Of a DNA stretch of 64,000 bases, positions 40,640 to 47,989 are shown one piece after another (positions within the stretch are counted from its first letter, which is position 1; each line of letters starts with the position of its first letter). The notes beneath the pieces are model-generated. The model had not been told where the DNA came from, did not search any database, and saw nothing but the letters and a program-made list of their open reading frames with translations. Source of the stretch: an uncultured Eubacteriales bacterium (GTDB taxonomy: Bacteria; Bacillota; Clostridia; Peptostreptococcales; Anaerovoracaceae); contig CAJTYS010000017.1 of NCBI GenBank assembly GCA_910583765.1, positions 1 through 64,000 on the forward strand, in the 5' to 3' direction. The translations under genes and the position numbers were made by a program.

Positions 40640-41521
40640 TTATCCCAAAGACTTCAAATTTTCTCTGTATTTCCGCATCTCACTTTCATTCGTGTGATCC
40701 AAAACGAATTGCAACTCACTTGTGACCTTTTCACGGTCATAGGGAAGATACGCCGTTACTGGCGTGAAATTTGAAACCGTGTTTGCGAATAAATGCGTGC
40801 GTATATTCAGATTATTGATCAGTATTTGCAATTCGTGGATGCGCTCTTTTTCTCCGGCAGGCACAAACAAGCCTTGCCGCGCCATTTGGTACAGCTCTGT
40901 GTCTGGAAAAAGCGTGAGCGAGTCCACGGAAATAAAATACGGATTAAGCTGACTGAACAACTCTGCGCTATTTCTCGCGTTTCGGTATCCCCCGCCTTTT
41001 CCCGCAAGACCTGTCATATAAACAAAGTAGTATTCCATGCCTGCTTCGTCCAACTTCCTACATTGCTCCAGAATATCCGCATTTGTATATCCTTTATTGG
41101 CAAGGGCAAGCGTTTCGTCATCGCCGCTTTCCACACCGATGCTCAGTCCGTTAATACCCATTGCCCGGAGTTTTTTAAGCTGCCATACCTCTTTGTTTTT
41201 GATATCACGGATGCTTGCGAACATAGCCATTGTCTGACATTTGATCAGATAGTCCCTTACGGTCAAAGCACGTAGTTTGAGATTTTCATAGCTCATCGCG
41301 AACGGGTTGGCTCCAGTCCAGAAAATCCTTCTCGCATATGGCTGGTAGCTTTTTATCTCCGCTAGATCTTCTTCAAATTCTTCCATGGGCGACACTCGGA
41401 AACGCTCATTTTTGTACAGGCCGCAAAACTTGCATTTATGATAGGAGCAGCCGGATGTGGCCTGGATGATAACCGAATGAGCTTCATAGGGCGGCCGCCA
41501 AGTTCTGCCTGTAAAGTGCAT
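40640..41521 (-). CDS. Radical SAM protein, paralogue 1
   Basis: This 293-residue protein has an iron-sulfur motif CSYHKCKFC near residues 24-32, spaced CX4CX2C rather than the common CX3CX2C. Other radical SAM features are WTGANPF, a GGE-like GVESGDDETL, and LTLFPDTELY. The pattern resembles the Elp3/HemN-like TIM-barrel subgroup that acts on an unknown small molecule. GGAGGAG lies five bases before the chosen ATG at 41521; the frame continues upstream through a repeated leader. It is the second gene after paralogue 2, about 40% identical by eye, under the control of HxlR-type operators. Confidence 0.85.
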   Translation of the reverse strand: MHFTGRTWRPPYEAHSVIIQATSGCSYHKCKFCGLYKNERFRVSPMEEFEEDLAEIKSYQPYARRIFWTGANPFAMSYENLKLRALTVRDYLIKCQTMAMFASIRDIKNKEVWQLKKLRAMGINGLSIGVESGDDETLALANKGYTNADILEQCRKLDEAGMEYYFVYMTGLAGKGGGYRNARNSAELFSQLNPYFISVDSLTLFPDTELYQMARQGLFVPAGEKERIHELQILINNLNIRTHLFANTVSNFTPVTAYLPYDREKVTSELQFVLDHTNESEMRKYRENLKSLG

Positions 41522-41541
41522 CTTTACTCCTCCTTTCCTTC

Positions 41542-41588
41542 CGCGCTGTTTTCCGCACATAAAGTCATACCCGTTTGGGTGTCTCACT
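41542..41588 (-). repeat. Leader repeat before radical SAM gene 1
   Basis: This stretch of about 45 bp (minus strand) contains ACCCAAACGGGT and TTTATGTGCGG. Related copies lie before radical SAM gene 2 (42513-42557 and 42563-42610). All three stay open in the frame of the following gene and encode a pattern His/Cys-Pro, five residues, then Cys. Confidence 0.5.
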
Positions 41589-42487
41589 CACAGATGATGG
41601 ACGCTTTTTCTATACTGCTGTAATTCTTCTTCGCTGACGCTTCCTATGATTTCATCGAGAAACGACAGCAGCTTGTCTTTATCCCGCGGCAGCTGCCCAT
41701 GAAATTGATACGCGTTGGAAGCTCCCATCGCGGCGAAGATCGTGGGTATCCGCAAATTTTCGATGAGCGCCCGCATTTCTTTGTATTTTTCCAGCTCGCT
41801 TTCTTCCTGCCAGTTCCCCCGCTGTATTTCCCCATAGAGTTCTGAATTCGGGTAAATCGTGAGCATATTTGCCCCGATGAGCGTAGGGTGGATTTGGTTG
41901 CATACATCAGCCGTCAATTTCGCGCCGATTTCTCCGCGGCCCGCCCCAGAAACGCTTACCAAATAAAAGAAACTGTAACGAATGCCTGCCGCGTCTAATC
42001 TTTGACATTGCTCTATAATGTCCGCCGAGGTATACCCTTTGTTCATAAACCGCAGGGCTTCATCATCGCCTGTTTCTATTCCTATGGTCAGACCGTCATA
42101 TCCGAAAGCCCGCAGTTTGGCAAGCTCCTCATTGGTTTTGGACATGACATCGGTGATCCTCGCGAAGGAGCCGATTGATTTTACTGACGGGAGATCTTTG
42201 TGAACCAGCTCCGCGATCGCGGCCAATCTGCCATAGGACAAAACGAAGGGATTCGCTCCTGTCAGAAACACCCGGTCGAGCCGACCGCTGCTGAAACCTT
42301 TGATCGCTTTTTTCACCTCCCGCAAATCACGCTCAATATCCTCCATAGGGGACATTCTGAATTTGAACGGCAGATCATGGTATAAGGTACAAAACTTGCA
42401 TCTGTGATGCGTGCAGCCCGCCGTCACCTCGATCAAAAGCGATGCCGCTTCATAGGGCGGCCGCCAAATCGTTCCTGTGTAATGCAT
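41588..42487 (-). CDS. Radical SAM protein, paralogue 2
   Basis: This 299-residue paralogue has the same CX4CX2C motif (CTHHRCKFC, near residues 25-33), FLTGANPFVLSYGRL, IGIETGDDEAL and LTIYPNSELYG. It starts MHYTGTIWRPPYEA, nearly the same as paralogue 1 (MHFTGRTWRPPYEA). AGGAG lies eight bases before the ATG at 42487. It is the first gene of the pair; the promoter lies at about 42621-42645 (TATAAT on the minus strand), overlapped by an HxlR-type operator. Its upstream frame is also open through two leader repeats. Confidence 0.86.
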   Translation of the reverse strand: MHYTGTIWRPPYEAASLLIEVTAGCTHHRCKFCTLYHDLPFKFRMSPMEDIERDLREVKKAIKGFSSGRLDRVFLTGANPFVLSYGRLAAIAELVHKDLPSVKSIGSFARITDVMSKTNEELAKLRAFGYDGLTIGIETGDDEALRFMNKGYTSADIIEQCQRLDAAGIRYSFFYLVSVSGAGRGEIGAKLTADVCNQIHPTLIGANMLTIYPNSELYGEIQRGNWQEESELEKYKEMRALIENLRIPTIFAAMGASNAYQFHGQLPRDKDKLLSFLDEIIGSVSEEELQQYRKSVHHL

Positions 42488-42512
42488 AAACACATCTCCT
42501 TTCCTAATTTTC

Positions 42513-42610
42513 GCCCCGCTTCTCGCACATAAGGGTATATTCGTTGGGCATATTCTTGCTCTTGCGCTGCTTCCCGTGCATATCGGCATGTCCGCGGGGT
42601 GTTTTCTGTG
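42513..42610 (-). repeat. Two leader repeats before radical SAM gene 2
   Basis: Two copies of the roughly 45 bp leader element lie in tandem (42513-42557 and 42563-42610). Shared parts include CGCACATAAGGG-type and CGTTGGG/CGCGGGG-type segments on the plus strand. Confidence 0.5.
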
Positions 42611-42646
42611 ATTTATGCTCATTATACCCATGTACAATGATTTTAC

Positions 42647-42659
42647 AAGTACTGTACTT
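42647..42659. promoter_or_regulatory. Probable HxlR operator 1
   Basis: AAGTACTGTACTT is a perfect inverted repeat. It overlaps the -35 region of the minus-strand radical SAM promoter (TTGTAA, 16 bases, TATAAT at 42626-42621). Confidence 0.65.
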
Positions 42660-42665
42660 TTTTGT

Positions 42666-42688
42666 AGTACCTATATATTGGTGGTACT
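42666..42688. promoter_or_regulatory. Probable HxlR operator 2
   Basis: AGTACC and GGTACT face each other over 11 bases. The site overlaps the likely -35 of hxlR (TTTGAT, 18 bases, TATACT near 42713), so hxlR is probably autoregulated. Confidence 0.65.
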
Positions 42689-42739
42689 TTGATCTTTGAA
42701 AAAATACGTGTTATACTGTTTCAGAAAGGAGTGACAGGC

Positions 42740-43075
42740 ATGAAAAAAAGTAAATTGGCTGTTGAGCGATGCAAAACAGTTTCTATGATACAGAAAATTT
42801 TAGGCGGCAAATGGAAAATCGAGATCATTTATTATATCGCCTTCCAAGACATACATCGCTTTGGAGAGCTTCGCAGGCAGATCGGCGAGATCACGGAATC
42901 AAGCCTGACAAAACAGCTGCGGGAGTTAGAAGCAGACGGCTTCATTACCCGTTATGATTACAAGGAAGTCCCTCCCCATGTGGAATATAACCTCACTGGC
43001 TTGGGGAAAAGCTTCATTCCCGTTTTTGAACACATGAAACAATGGGGGGATGAAAACCTTGAGCTTTCCCCCTAG
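42740..43075 (+). CDS. HxlR-family winged-helix regulator
   Basis: This 111-residue DNA-binding protein has the HxlR layout: a cysteine in KLAVERCKTVSMIQKILGGKWK (Cys at residue 10), the recognition region HRFGELRRQIGEITESSLTK and the wing GFITRYDYKEVPPHVEYNLT. In related redox- or aldehyde-sensing members the N-terminal Cys is the sensor. It is divergent from the radical SAM genes, and two GTACT palindromes lie between them, so it most likely controls them and itself. GGAG lies nine bases before the ATG at 42740. Confidence 0.92.
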   Translation: MKKSKLAVERCKTVSMIQKILGGKWKIEIIYYIAFQDIHRFGELRRQIGEITESSLTKQLRELEADGFITRYDYKEVPPHVEYNLTGLGKSFIPVFEHMKQWGDENLELSP

Positions 43076-43154
43076 AAAAATAGTGAAGATTCCAGAAAAA
43101 CCGTATATAATAGAAAGAAGCATCATTGAATAAATAAAAAGGGGACTGGGATCC

Positions 43155-43781
43155 ATGACTAGAAAAAGAACGATCATCATGATTTGCGCCTTCGGAGCCT
43201 TCGCTGTCATTGCCGGATTCGTGGCTTCCAATGACACGCTTGCCTTTGACACGGTTATCAGGCAGTGGTTTTACTCCATCCGCAGCCAGGGGCTGACCGC
43301 TGTTTTAAAAGTGATCACCTACATGGGAAATTGGCAGTCCATCACTGGGCTCTGCATTTTGCTGCTGATCATTCCTAAAACCAGAATGCATTATGGCGTC
43401 CCAGTTTCAGCCAGCGCGATTTTCATCACTTTGCTCAACAAGGGCGTAAAGGCCGTGTTTCAACGGCCAAGGCCTGATGTGAGCCTGCGTTTGATCGAGC
43501 AGGGAGGCTATTCTTTTACCAGCGGCCACTCCATCACCAGCATGGTGGTGTTCGGTTTGTTGATTTTTCTGGTGAGAAAATATGTGGAAGACAGGCGGAC
43601 AGCCAACGTGCTGACGGTTTTGCTGTGCGTCCCTCTGGTGTTCATCGGTCTCAGCCGCGTTTACATGGGCGTGCATTTTCCAACGGACGTGCTGGGCGGC
43701 TGGTGCCTGGGACTGGCGGTTTTGATGATCATCGTGTCCATGGAAGACCGCTTTTCTAAAAGAAAAAATCCAAAGCTTTAA
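43155..43781 (+). CDS. PAP2-family membrane phosphatase
   Basis: This 208-residue membrane protein has all three motifs of the phosphatidic acid phosphatase type 2 family: KAVFQRPRP (near residue 98), SFTSGHS (near residue 122) and SRVYMGVHFPTD (near residue 165). About five membrane segments surround them. Bacterial members remove phosphate from undecaprenyl pyrophosphate, phosphatidate or phosphatidylglycerol phosphate; the motif set does not tell which. It has its own promoter region after hxlR (TATAAT near 43107). A short hairpin with arms GCGAAAA and TTTTCGC (43783-43800) overlaps the gene end region. Confidence 0.9.
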   Translation: MTRKRTIIMICAFGAFAVIAGFVASNDTLAFDTVIRQWFYSIRSQGLTAVLKVITYMGNWQSITGLCILLLIIPKTRMHYGVPVSASAIFITLLNKGVKAVFQRPRPDVSLRLIEQGGYSFTSGHSITSMVVFGLLIFLVRKYVEDRRTANVLTVLLCVPLVFIGLSRVYMGVHFPTDVLGGWCLGLAVLMIIVSMEDRFSKRKNPKL

Positions 43782-43838
43782 AGCGAAAAGATATTTTCGC
43801 CATCCGTTTCATGCTGCGTTCTATTCATTTAGGCGATG

Positions 43839-44387
43839 TCACGCCATCACATTGGCTGGATCCCGATCAAAGAAAATGCTCTTGGAGCTTGTTGCCAGTG
43901 GGATCCCGTAGCACACTTTCACGGCAGGTGGGAAGCACCCCATACGCAGCGCCGCCTGGCCCGCGGAATAAAGAACCCGATTGTCCATGCGATTGTCAGC
44001 TGCCACGGAAACGGCTGACCCTATGGCGATTCCCAGATCCGTCAGATTAAAGGCGCAGTGCGTGCCGGCCTTTTTCCGCTCACCGCAATTTTTGAATCCG
44101 CACATGCCGCAGCCTTTGATATACAGCGGATTGTCCACCATGCCAATCAGCACGATACAATGGCTGGCATCCACGTTTCCCGCGTCCCGATTAAAGAACT
44201 CCAGATCGATCTCCGCCGCGATGTCACGCATGTGCTTGCTCAAGGCATCCTTGTCTTCTCCGTCTAAAATCAGGGCGATCACATCGTCCACACCTGATCC
44301 TTTTGGCGCAGTCTTGGCCGCTGCCGCCATCTTCTCCGCGACTGCCAGAGCAGCCCTTTTTTCCGCATCTTCACCTTTGTGTATCAT
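43839..44387 (-). CDS. DUF2148 ferredoxin-like protein
   Basis: This 182-residue protein belongs to the DUF2148 family (ferredoxin domain-containing). The cysteine cluster KGCGMCGFKNCGERKKAGTH ending in Cys is in the middle (residues 92-112) and probably binds a 4Fe-4S cluster. The rest is conserved but functionally unknown; members are widespread in anaerobes. AGGAGG precedes the ATG. It lies 122 bp downstream of the shikimate-kinase-like gene on the same strand and may be co-transcribed. Confidence 0.88.
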   Translation of the reverse strand: MIHKGEDAEKRAALAVAEKMAAAAKTAPKGSGVDDVIALILDGEDKDALSKHMRDIAAEIDLEFFNRDAGNVDASHCIVLIGMVDNPLYIKGCGMCGFKNCGERKKAGTHCAFNLTDLGIAIGSAVSVAADNRMDNRVLYSAGQAALRMGCFPPAVKVCYGIPLATSSKSIFFDRDPANVMA

Positions 44388-44509
44388 CTTTTGAAACCTC
44401 CTCCATTATCATCTATCATTTGTGTTTTTCTGGGATACCAGCGCCTTGCGTCCGGCCTCCCCTTTCTATTTGGCGCACCCAGCTGACAGCCCCAGCCAGT
44501 CTGCGAGCC

Positions 44510-44977
44510 TTATTGAAACTCCTGATACATGTTCCTGCGCCGCTGGTAAAGGGCCATGAATTTCTCCCTGCGCACTGCTTCGTCTCCCATTTGCATGAAA
44601 GCATAAGGGCTATTTTTCTGGTCCTTGGCTTTTTCCCACAATTCCTCAGGGCCCAGCTCCGCATCAGCGATCACCACCTGATTTTTTGATAAAATTTCCC
44701 GGCTCATGTCATCCAGCAGCACCCCGTCACCGCAGGAAACCACGATCCTTTCCATGGAAGCCATCTTTTCCAGAGTTTCATACTCCTTGTTCCGATACTC
44801 GTGTTCGCCCATGGTCATGCAGATGCGCTGAATGCTGCGCCCGTCTGTTTTTTCGATTTCAGTGTCCAGGTCCATGACTCGATATCCCCGCTCAGCAGCC
44901 AGCTTTTCCGCCAGGCTTTTCCGGTCGCTTCCTAAAAATCCAGTGACAAAAATTCGATTTCCTTGCTCGTTTCCCAT
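44510..44977 (-). CDS. Shikimate-kinase-like protein with degenerate P-loop
   Basis: This 155-residue protein has the fold pattern of shikimate kinase: the P-loop region FVTGFLGSDRKSLAEKLA, DLDTEIEKTDGRSIQRIC, GEHEYRNKEYETLEKM and VVSCGDGVLL. The P-loop is altered; where AroK has GxxGxGK(S/T), this reads GFLGSDRKS with no GK pair. The arginine in YRNKE and the GDG motif are kept. It may have lost kinase activity or changed substrate. I chose the ATG at 44977 because GAGGTGG lies just before it. Its promoter (TATAAT at 45012-45007, minus strand) faces that of the nucleotidyltransferase. Confidence 0.7.
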   Translation of the reverse strand: MGNEQGNRIFVTGFLGSDRKSLAEKLAAERGYRVMDLDTEIEKTDGRSIQRICMTMGEHEYRNKEYETLEKMASMERIVVSCGDGVLLDDMSREILSKNQVVIADAELGPEELWEKAKDQKNSPYAFMQMGDEAVRREKFMALYQRRRNMYQEFQ

Positions 44978-45056
44978 GTTCCACCTCATTTCTCGCTCAC
45001 AGCCCTATTATACAGGCACAAGGCTCCAAAATCAAGCAAACATGACAGTTTCAGCC

Positions 45057-45085
45057 TTGCCCTGCCGCCGGCTTTATCGTATAAT
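45057..45085 (+). promoter_or_regulatory. Sigma-A promoter of the nucleotidyltransferase gene
   Basis: TTGCCC at 45057-45062 and TATAAT at 45080-45085 are 17 bases apart. Confidence 0.65.
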
Positions 45086-45117
45086 AGAAGGAAATAACCA
45101 CGAAAAGAGGAAGGATT

Positions 45118-46032
45118 ATGAAAGAACCGACTTTGATTATCATGGCTGCTGGCATGGGTTCCCGCTATGGCGGCCTCAAACAGATGGACCCCATTACGGA
45201 CCAGGGGGAAATCATTTTGGATTTTTCTCTATACGATGCCATGATGGCTGGTTTTAAAAAGGTCATCTTTGTTATAAAGGAAGAAATGGAAGAGGACTTT
45301 CGGGCTTTGATCGATGATCGGGCAGGAAGGCACCTGGAAGTGGAATATGCGTTCCAAAAGCTGGATGACATTCCCGAAGGGTACGCGGTTCCGGAAGACC
45401 GAAAAAAACCTTGGGGAACCGCCCATGCGGTGCTAAGCTGCCGCCACCTGATCGATGGGCCTTTTGCTGTGATCAACGCGGACGATTACTACGGGCCTGG
45501 CGGCTTTCAGAGCATCTACGACTTCCTTCTGAACAATGAAGATGAACGCTGTTTTTGCATGGCAGGCTTTAGACTGGAAAACACGGTCACGGAAAACGGC
45601 CATGTGGCTCGAGGCGTGTGTGAAGTTGCTCCTGATGGCACCCTGACCCAGATCACGGAACGAACCAAGGTCATGCGGCAGCCGGAAGGCATCTGCTATT
45701 CGGAGGATGACGGAGAAACCTGGAACCTGCTTCCTAACGACGCGGCAGTCTCCATGAATTTCTGGGGCTACACCCTGTATATGATGCGGGAAATGGAGCA
45801 GCGGCTCCCTGTTTTCCTGGAAAGAACTCTGCGTGAAAACCCGCTCAAAGGCGAGTTCTATCTGCCTCTAGTCACAGATGAGCTGATCAAAGAGGGAAAA
45901 GCCACTGTGAAGGTGCTGCCATCACCGGATAAATGGTACGGAGTCACCTATCGGGCTGACAAGGAAATGGTCACAGCCGCGCTGCAGTCCATGAAGGACA
46001 AAGGGCTGTATCCCGATAAACTGTGGAAATAG
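45118..46032 (+). CDS. Sugar-phosphate nucleotidyltransferase family protein
   Basis: This 304-residue protein has the NTP-transferase Rossmann start LIIMAAGMGSRYGGLKQMD (residues 6-24) and the metal-binding FAVINADDYYG near residue 117. Its middle, with MNFWGYTLYMMREME, is typical of a group of bacterial and archaeal NDP-sugar pyrophosphorylase-like proteins. The sugar and nucleotide are unknown. It is a single gene with a hairpin at 46096 after it. Confidence 0.87.
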   Translation: MKEPTLIIMAAGMGSRYGGLKQMDPITDQGEIILDFSLYDAMMAGFKKVIFVIKEEMEEDFRALIDDRAGRHLEVEYAFQKLDDIPEGYAVPEDRKKPWGTAHAVLSCRHLIDGPFAVINADDYYGPGGFQSIYDFLLNNEDERCFCMAGFRLENTVTENGHVARGVCEVAPDGTLTQITERTKVMRQPEGICYSEDDGETWNLLPNDAAVSMNFWGYTLYMMREMEQRLPVFLERTLRENPLKGEFYLPLVTDELIKEGKATVKVLPSPDKWYGVTYRADKEMVTAALQSMKDKGLYPDKLWK

Positions 46033-46095
46033 ATTCTGGAAGGGGATCTATCGACAGTGAGGCTATCTATTATTTTTTCATGATTGAAATTGCTG

Positions 46096-46128
46096 CCGCC
46101 AGATGGAGCATGCCCGCTCATCTGGCGG
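46096..46128. terminator. Bidirectional terminator hairpin
   Basis: CCGCCAGATG and CATCTGGCGG form a perfect ten-pair stem between the convergent nucleotidyltransferase and DUF4143 ATPase genes. Confidence 0.75.
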
Positions 46129-46159
46129 TAAAATGTTATTTGTGCATAAACGCCTTTCT

Positions 46160-47413
46160 TCACAACTCCAAACTGTTGGGATTCAGCAGGAATTCCCGAA
46201 GCCCCATGGTGACGATCCCCATGTCATCCCGCTTCAATTTGATATGATTTCCCACTACCACGATTTTCTTGAAAAAGTCGTGGATATTGAGTAGTGGCCG
46301 TTCCTCCTGCCGTTTCTTTTCTTCGTCTGGGAGCGCGAAAGCGGATTGGATATAGTATTTGTTGTTTCCTTTATAGGCGATGAAATCCACCTCTAATCGT
46401 TTGCGGATCCTCTTGCCGTTCTTGCCCTTTTCATTGATTTCTATCAAGCCCACATCCACAGCGCATCCCCGGGTTTTCAATTCATTGAAAATCATGTTTT
46501 CCATGAGATGCGTTTCTTCGATTTGCCTGAATCCAAGCCGGGCGTTGCGCAGCCCCGGATCGACGAAATAGAATTTCATCGGCGTGTTGATATATTTTTT
46601 CCCCTTGATATCATAGCGAATCGCGGACTCGATCAAAAATGCGTCTTCCAAATGATCGATATAACTCTTGAGGGTCTTATCGGTGATCTCGCTTCGCAAA
46701 ACCGTATGGAAGGTGTTTGCCAGTTTTGCCGGATTGGTCAGGGAACCAACGGCCGATGCCAAAATATTCACCAGGTCTTCCATTTCATTGCTGTTTTTGA
46801 TCTGATTGCGCTCCATGATGTCTTTCAAATATGTTTCCTGGAACAGGTCGGTCAAGTATTTGGATTTTTGTTCATCCGTCCGCATGGAAAGAATCCTCGG
46901 CATCCCGCCGAACACCATGTAATCGTTTAGCGCATCCTCCTCTGTTCCATCATATGCGGTCACGTATTCATCGAAGGACAGCGGCCTCACTCTGATTTCA
47001 TCCCCTCTTCCCCGAAATTCAGTGAGGATGTCGGAGGACAAAAATTTGGAATTGCTTCCTGTTACATAAATATCCACGTTTTCCATGCGCAAAAGGCTGT
47101 TGAGCACTTCTGGGAAGCGATCCACGAACTGAATCTCATCTAAAAGCACATAATACTGCTGGTTTTCCGTGATCTGCGATTTCACATGATCGTACAGCGC
47201 GTGGGGTTCCCGAAGTCCTTCGTTTTCAATGCCGTCCAAAGCAATATCAATGATCTGGCTGCGTTCAACGCCCCTCGCTAGCAGATCTTTCAAAAATAAC
47301 TGGAACAGCAGGTATGATTTCCCGCACCGGCGCACGCCGGTTATGATTTTGACCATTCCGTTGTTTTCCCGCAATTTGATTTCATTCAAATAATGTTCCC
47401 TTTGTATTTCCAT
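46160..47413 (-). CDS. AAA_14/DUF4143-family ATPase
   Basis: This 417-residue protein has an N-terminal P-loop ATPase domain (GVRRCGKSYLLFQLF at residues 25-39; Walker B YVLLDEIQFV near residue 93; TGSNSKFLSSD as sensor) and a C-terminal DUF4143 region with a PD-(D/E)XK-like part (KRLEVDFIAYKG). These proteins are common in anaerobes and often occur in many copies; their role is unknown. I chose the ATG at 47413 because GGAG lies five bases before it. The promoter (TTTACG, 17 bases, TACAAT) lies between copies of an inverted repeat. Confidence 0.87.
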   Translation of the reverse strand: MEIQREHYLNEIKLRENNGMVKIITGVRRCGKSYLLFQLFLKDLLARGVERSQIIDIALDGIENEGLREPHALYDHVKSQITENQQYYVLLDEIQFVDRFPEVLNSLLRMENVDIYVTGSNSKFLSSDILTEFRGRGDEIRVRPLSFDEYVTAYDGTEEDALNDYMVFGGMPRILSMRTDEQKSKYLTDLFQETYLKDIMERNQIKNSNEMEDLVNILASAVGSLTNPAKLANTFHTVLRSEITDKTLKSYIDHLEDAFLIESAIRYDIKGKKYINTPMKFYFVDPGLRNARLGFRQIEETHLMENMIFNELKTRGCAVDVGLIEINEKGKNGKRIRKRLEVDFIAYKGNNKYYIQSAFALPDEEKKRQEERPLLNIHDFFKKIVVVGNHIKLKRDDMGIVTMGLREFLLNPNSLEL

Positions 47414-47450
47414 GACAGCTCCATTCCGAATTTTTATGTAAACGTACATT

Positions 47451-47536
47451 TTTTCGTAATTCTATTGTATCACAATGGGCTGTCGCCGTAAACTTTAATT
47501 ACGAAAAGTTCAATAAATGCCATGCTTTTCGTAATT
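47451..47536. promoter_or_regulatory. Three operator-like repeats around the DUF4143 promoter
   Basis: AATTACGAAAAG at 47497-47508 and CTTTTCGTAATT at 47525-47536 are exact reverse complements. TTTTCGTAATT recurs at 47451-47461. They flank the -35 and -10 elements of the minus-strand gene and could bind a regulator or the product itself. Confidence 0.5.
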
Positions 47537-47641
47537 GATATTCGCAAAACTAGGATTCGCTATTTTAATAATCCCTATTCATAGAAAGACCAAAAATCCC
47601 GTCTTTGATCACGTTTCCAGAGAGAATCCGTGGTATAATAG

Positions 47642-47989
47642 ACGCACGAACAGAAGCAACTTCGTTGCAAGGAAGCGTTCATTGAATCACGAATTTTGCG
47701 GAAGGAGCGGGAAGAGGACAAGCAGGGGATCCTGGACATGCGGATCTTGCTCAACGACGACGCAAGCGACATCCTGCTGTGGGCGAAATTCATCAACGCG
47801 GAACGGAAGGAGGAATTCGACATGCTGGCCAGCAGAAACAAGTACATCAAGAGTGCCTACGAGCAGCTGCGGGTGATCAGCCAAAGCACGGAAAAGCGGC
47901 TGGAATACGAAGCCAGGGAGAAAGCCACCCGTGATCACCAACGGATGGCCTTGCGCTTTTTTACTCGAATCCTCGGACCCGTTCAATAA
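47642..47989 (+). pseudogene. Remnant of an Rpn-family nuclease gene with central deletion
   Basis: One open frame joins KQGILDMRILLNDD, the catalytic start of Rpn/PD-(D/E)XK proteins, directly to SDILLWAKFINAERKEEFDM, which in the family lies far downstream, and then continues into YEQLRVISQSTEKRLEYEAR. About 150 residues of the core are missing and no ATG with a binding site exists. It overlaps the 3' end of the convergent permease gene by 29 bp. Confidence 0.72.
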
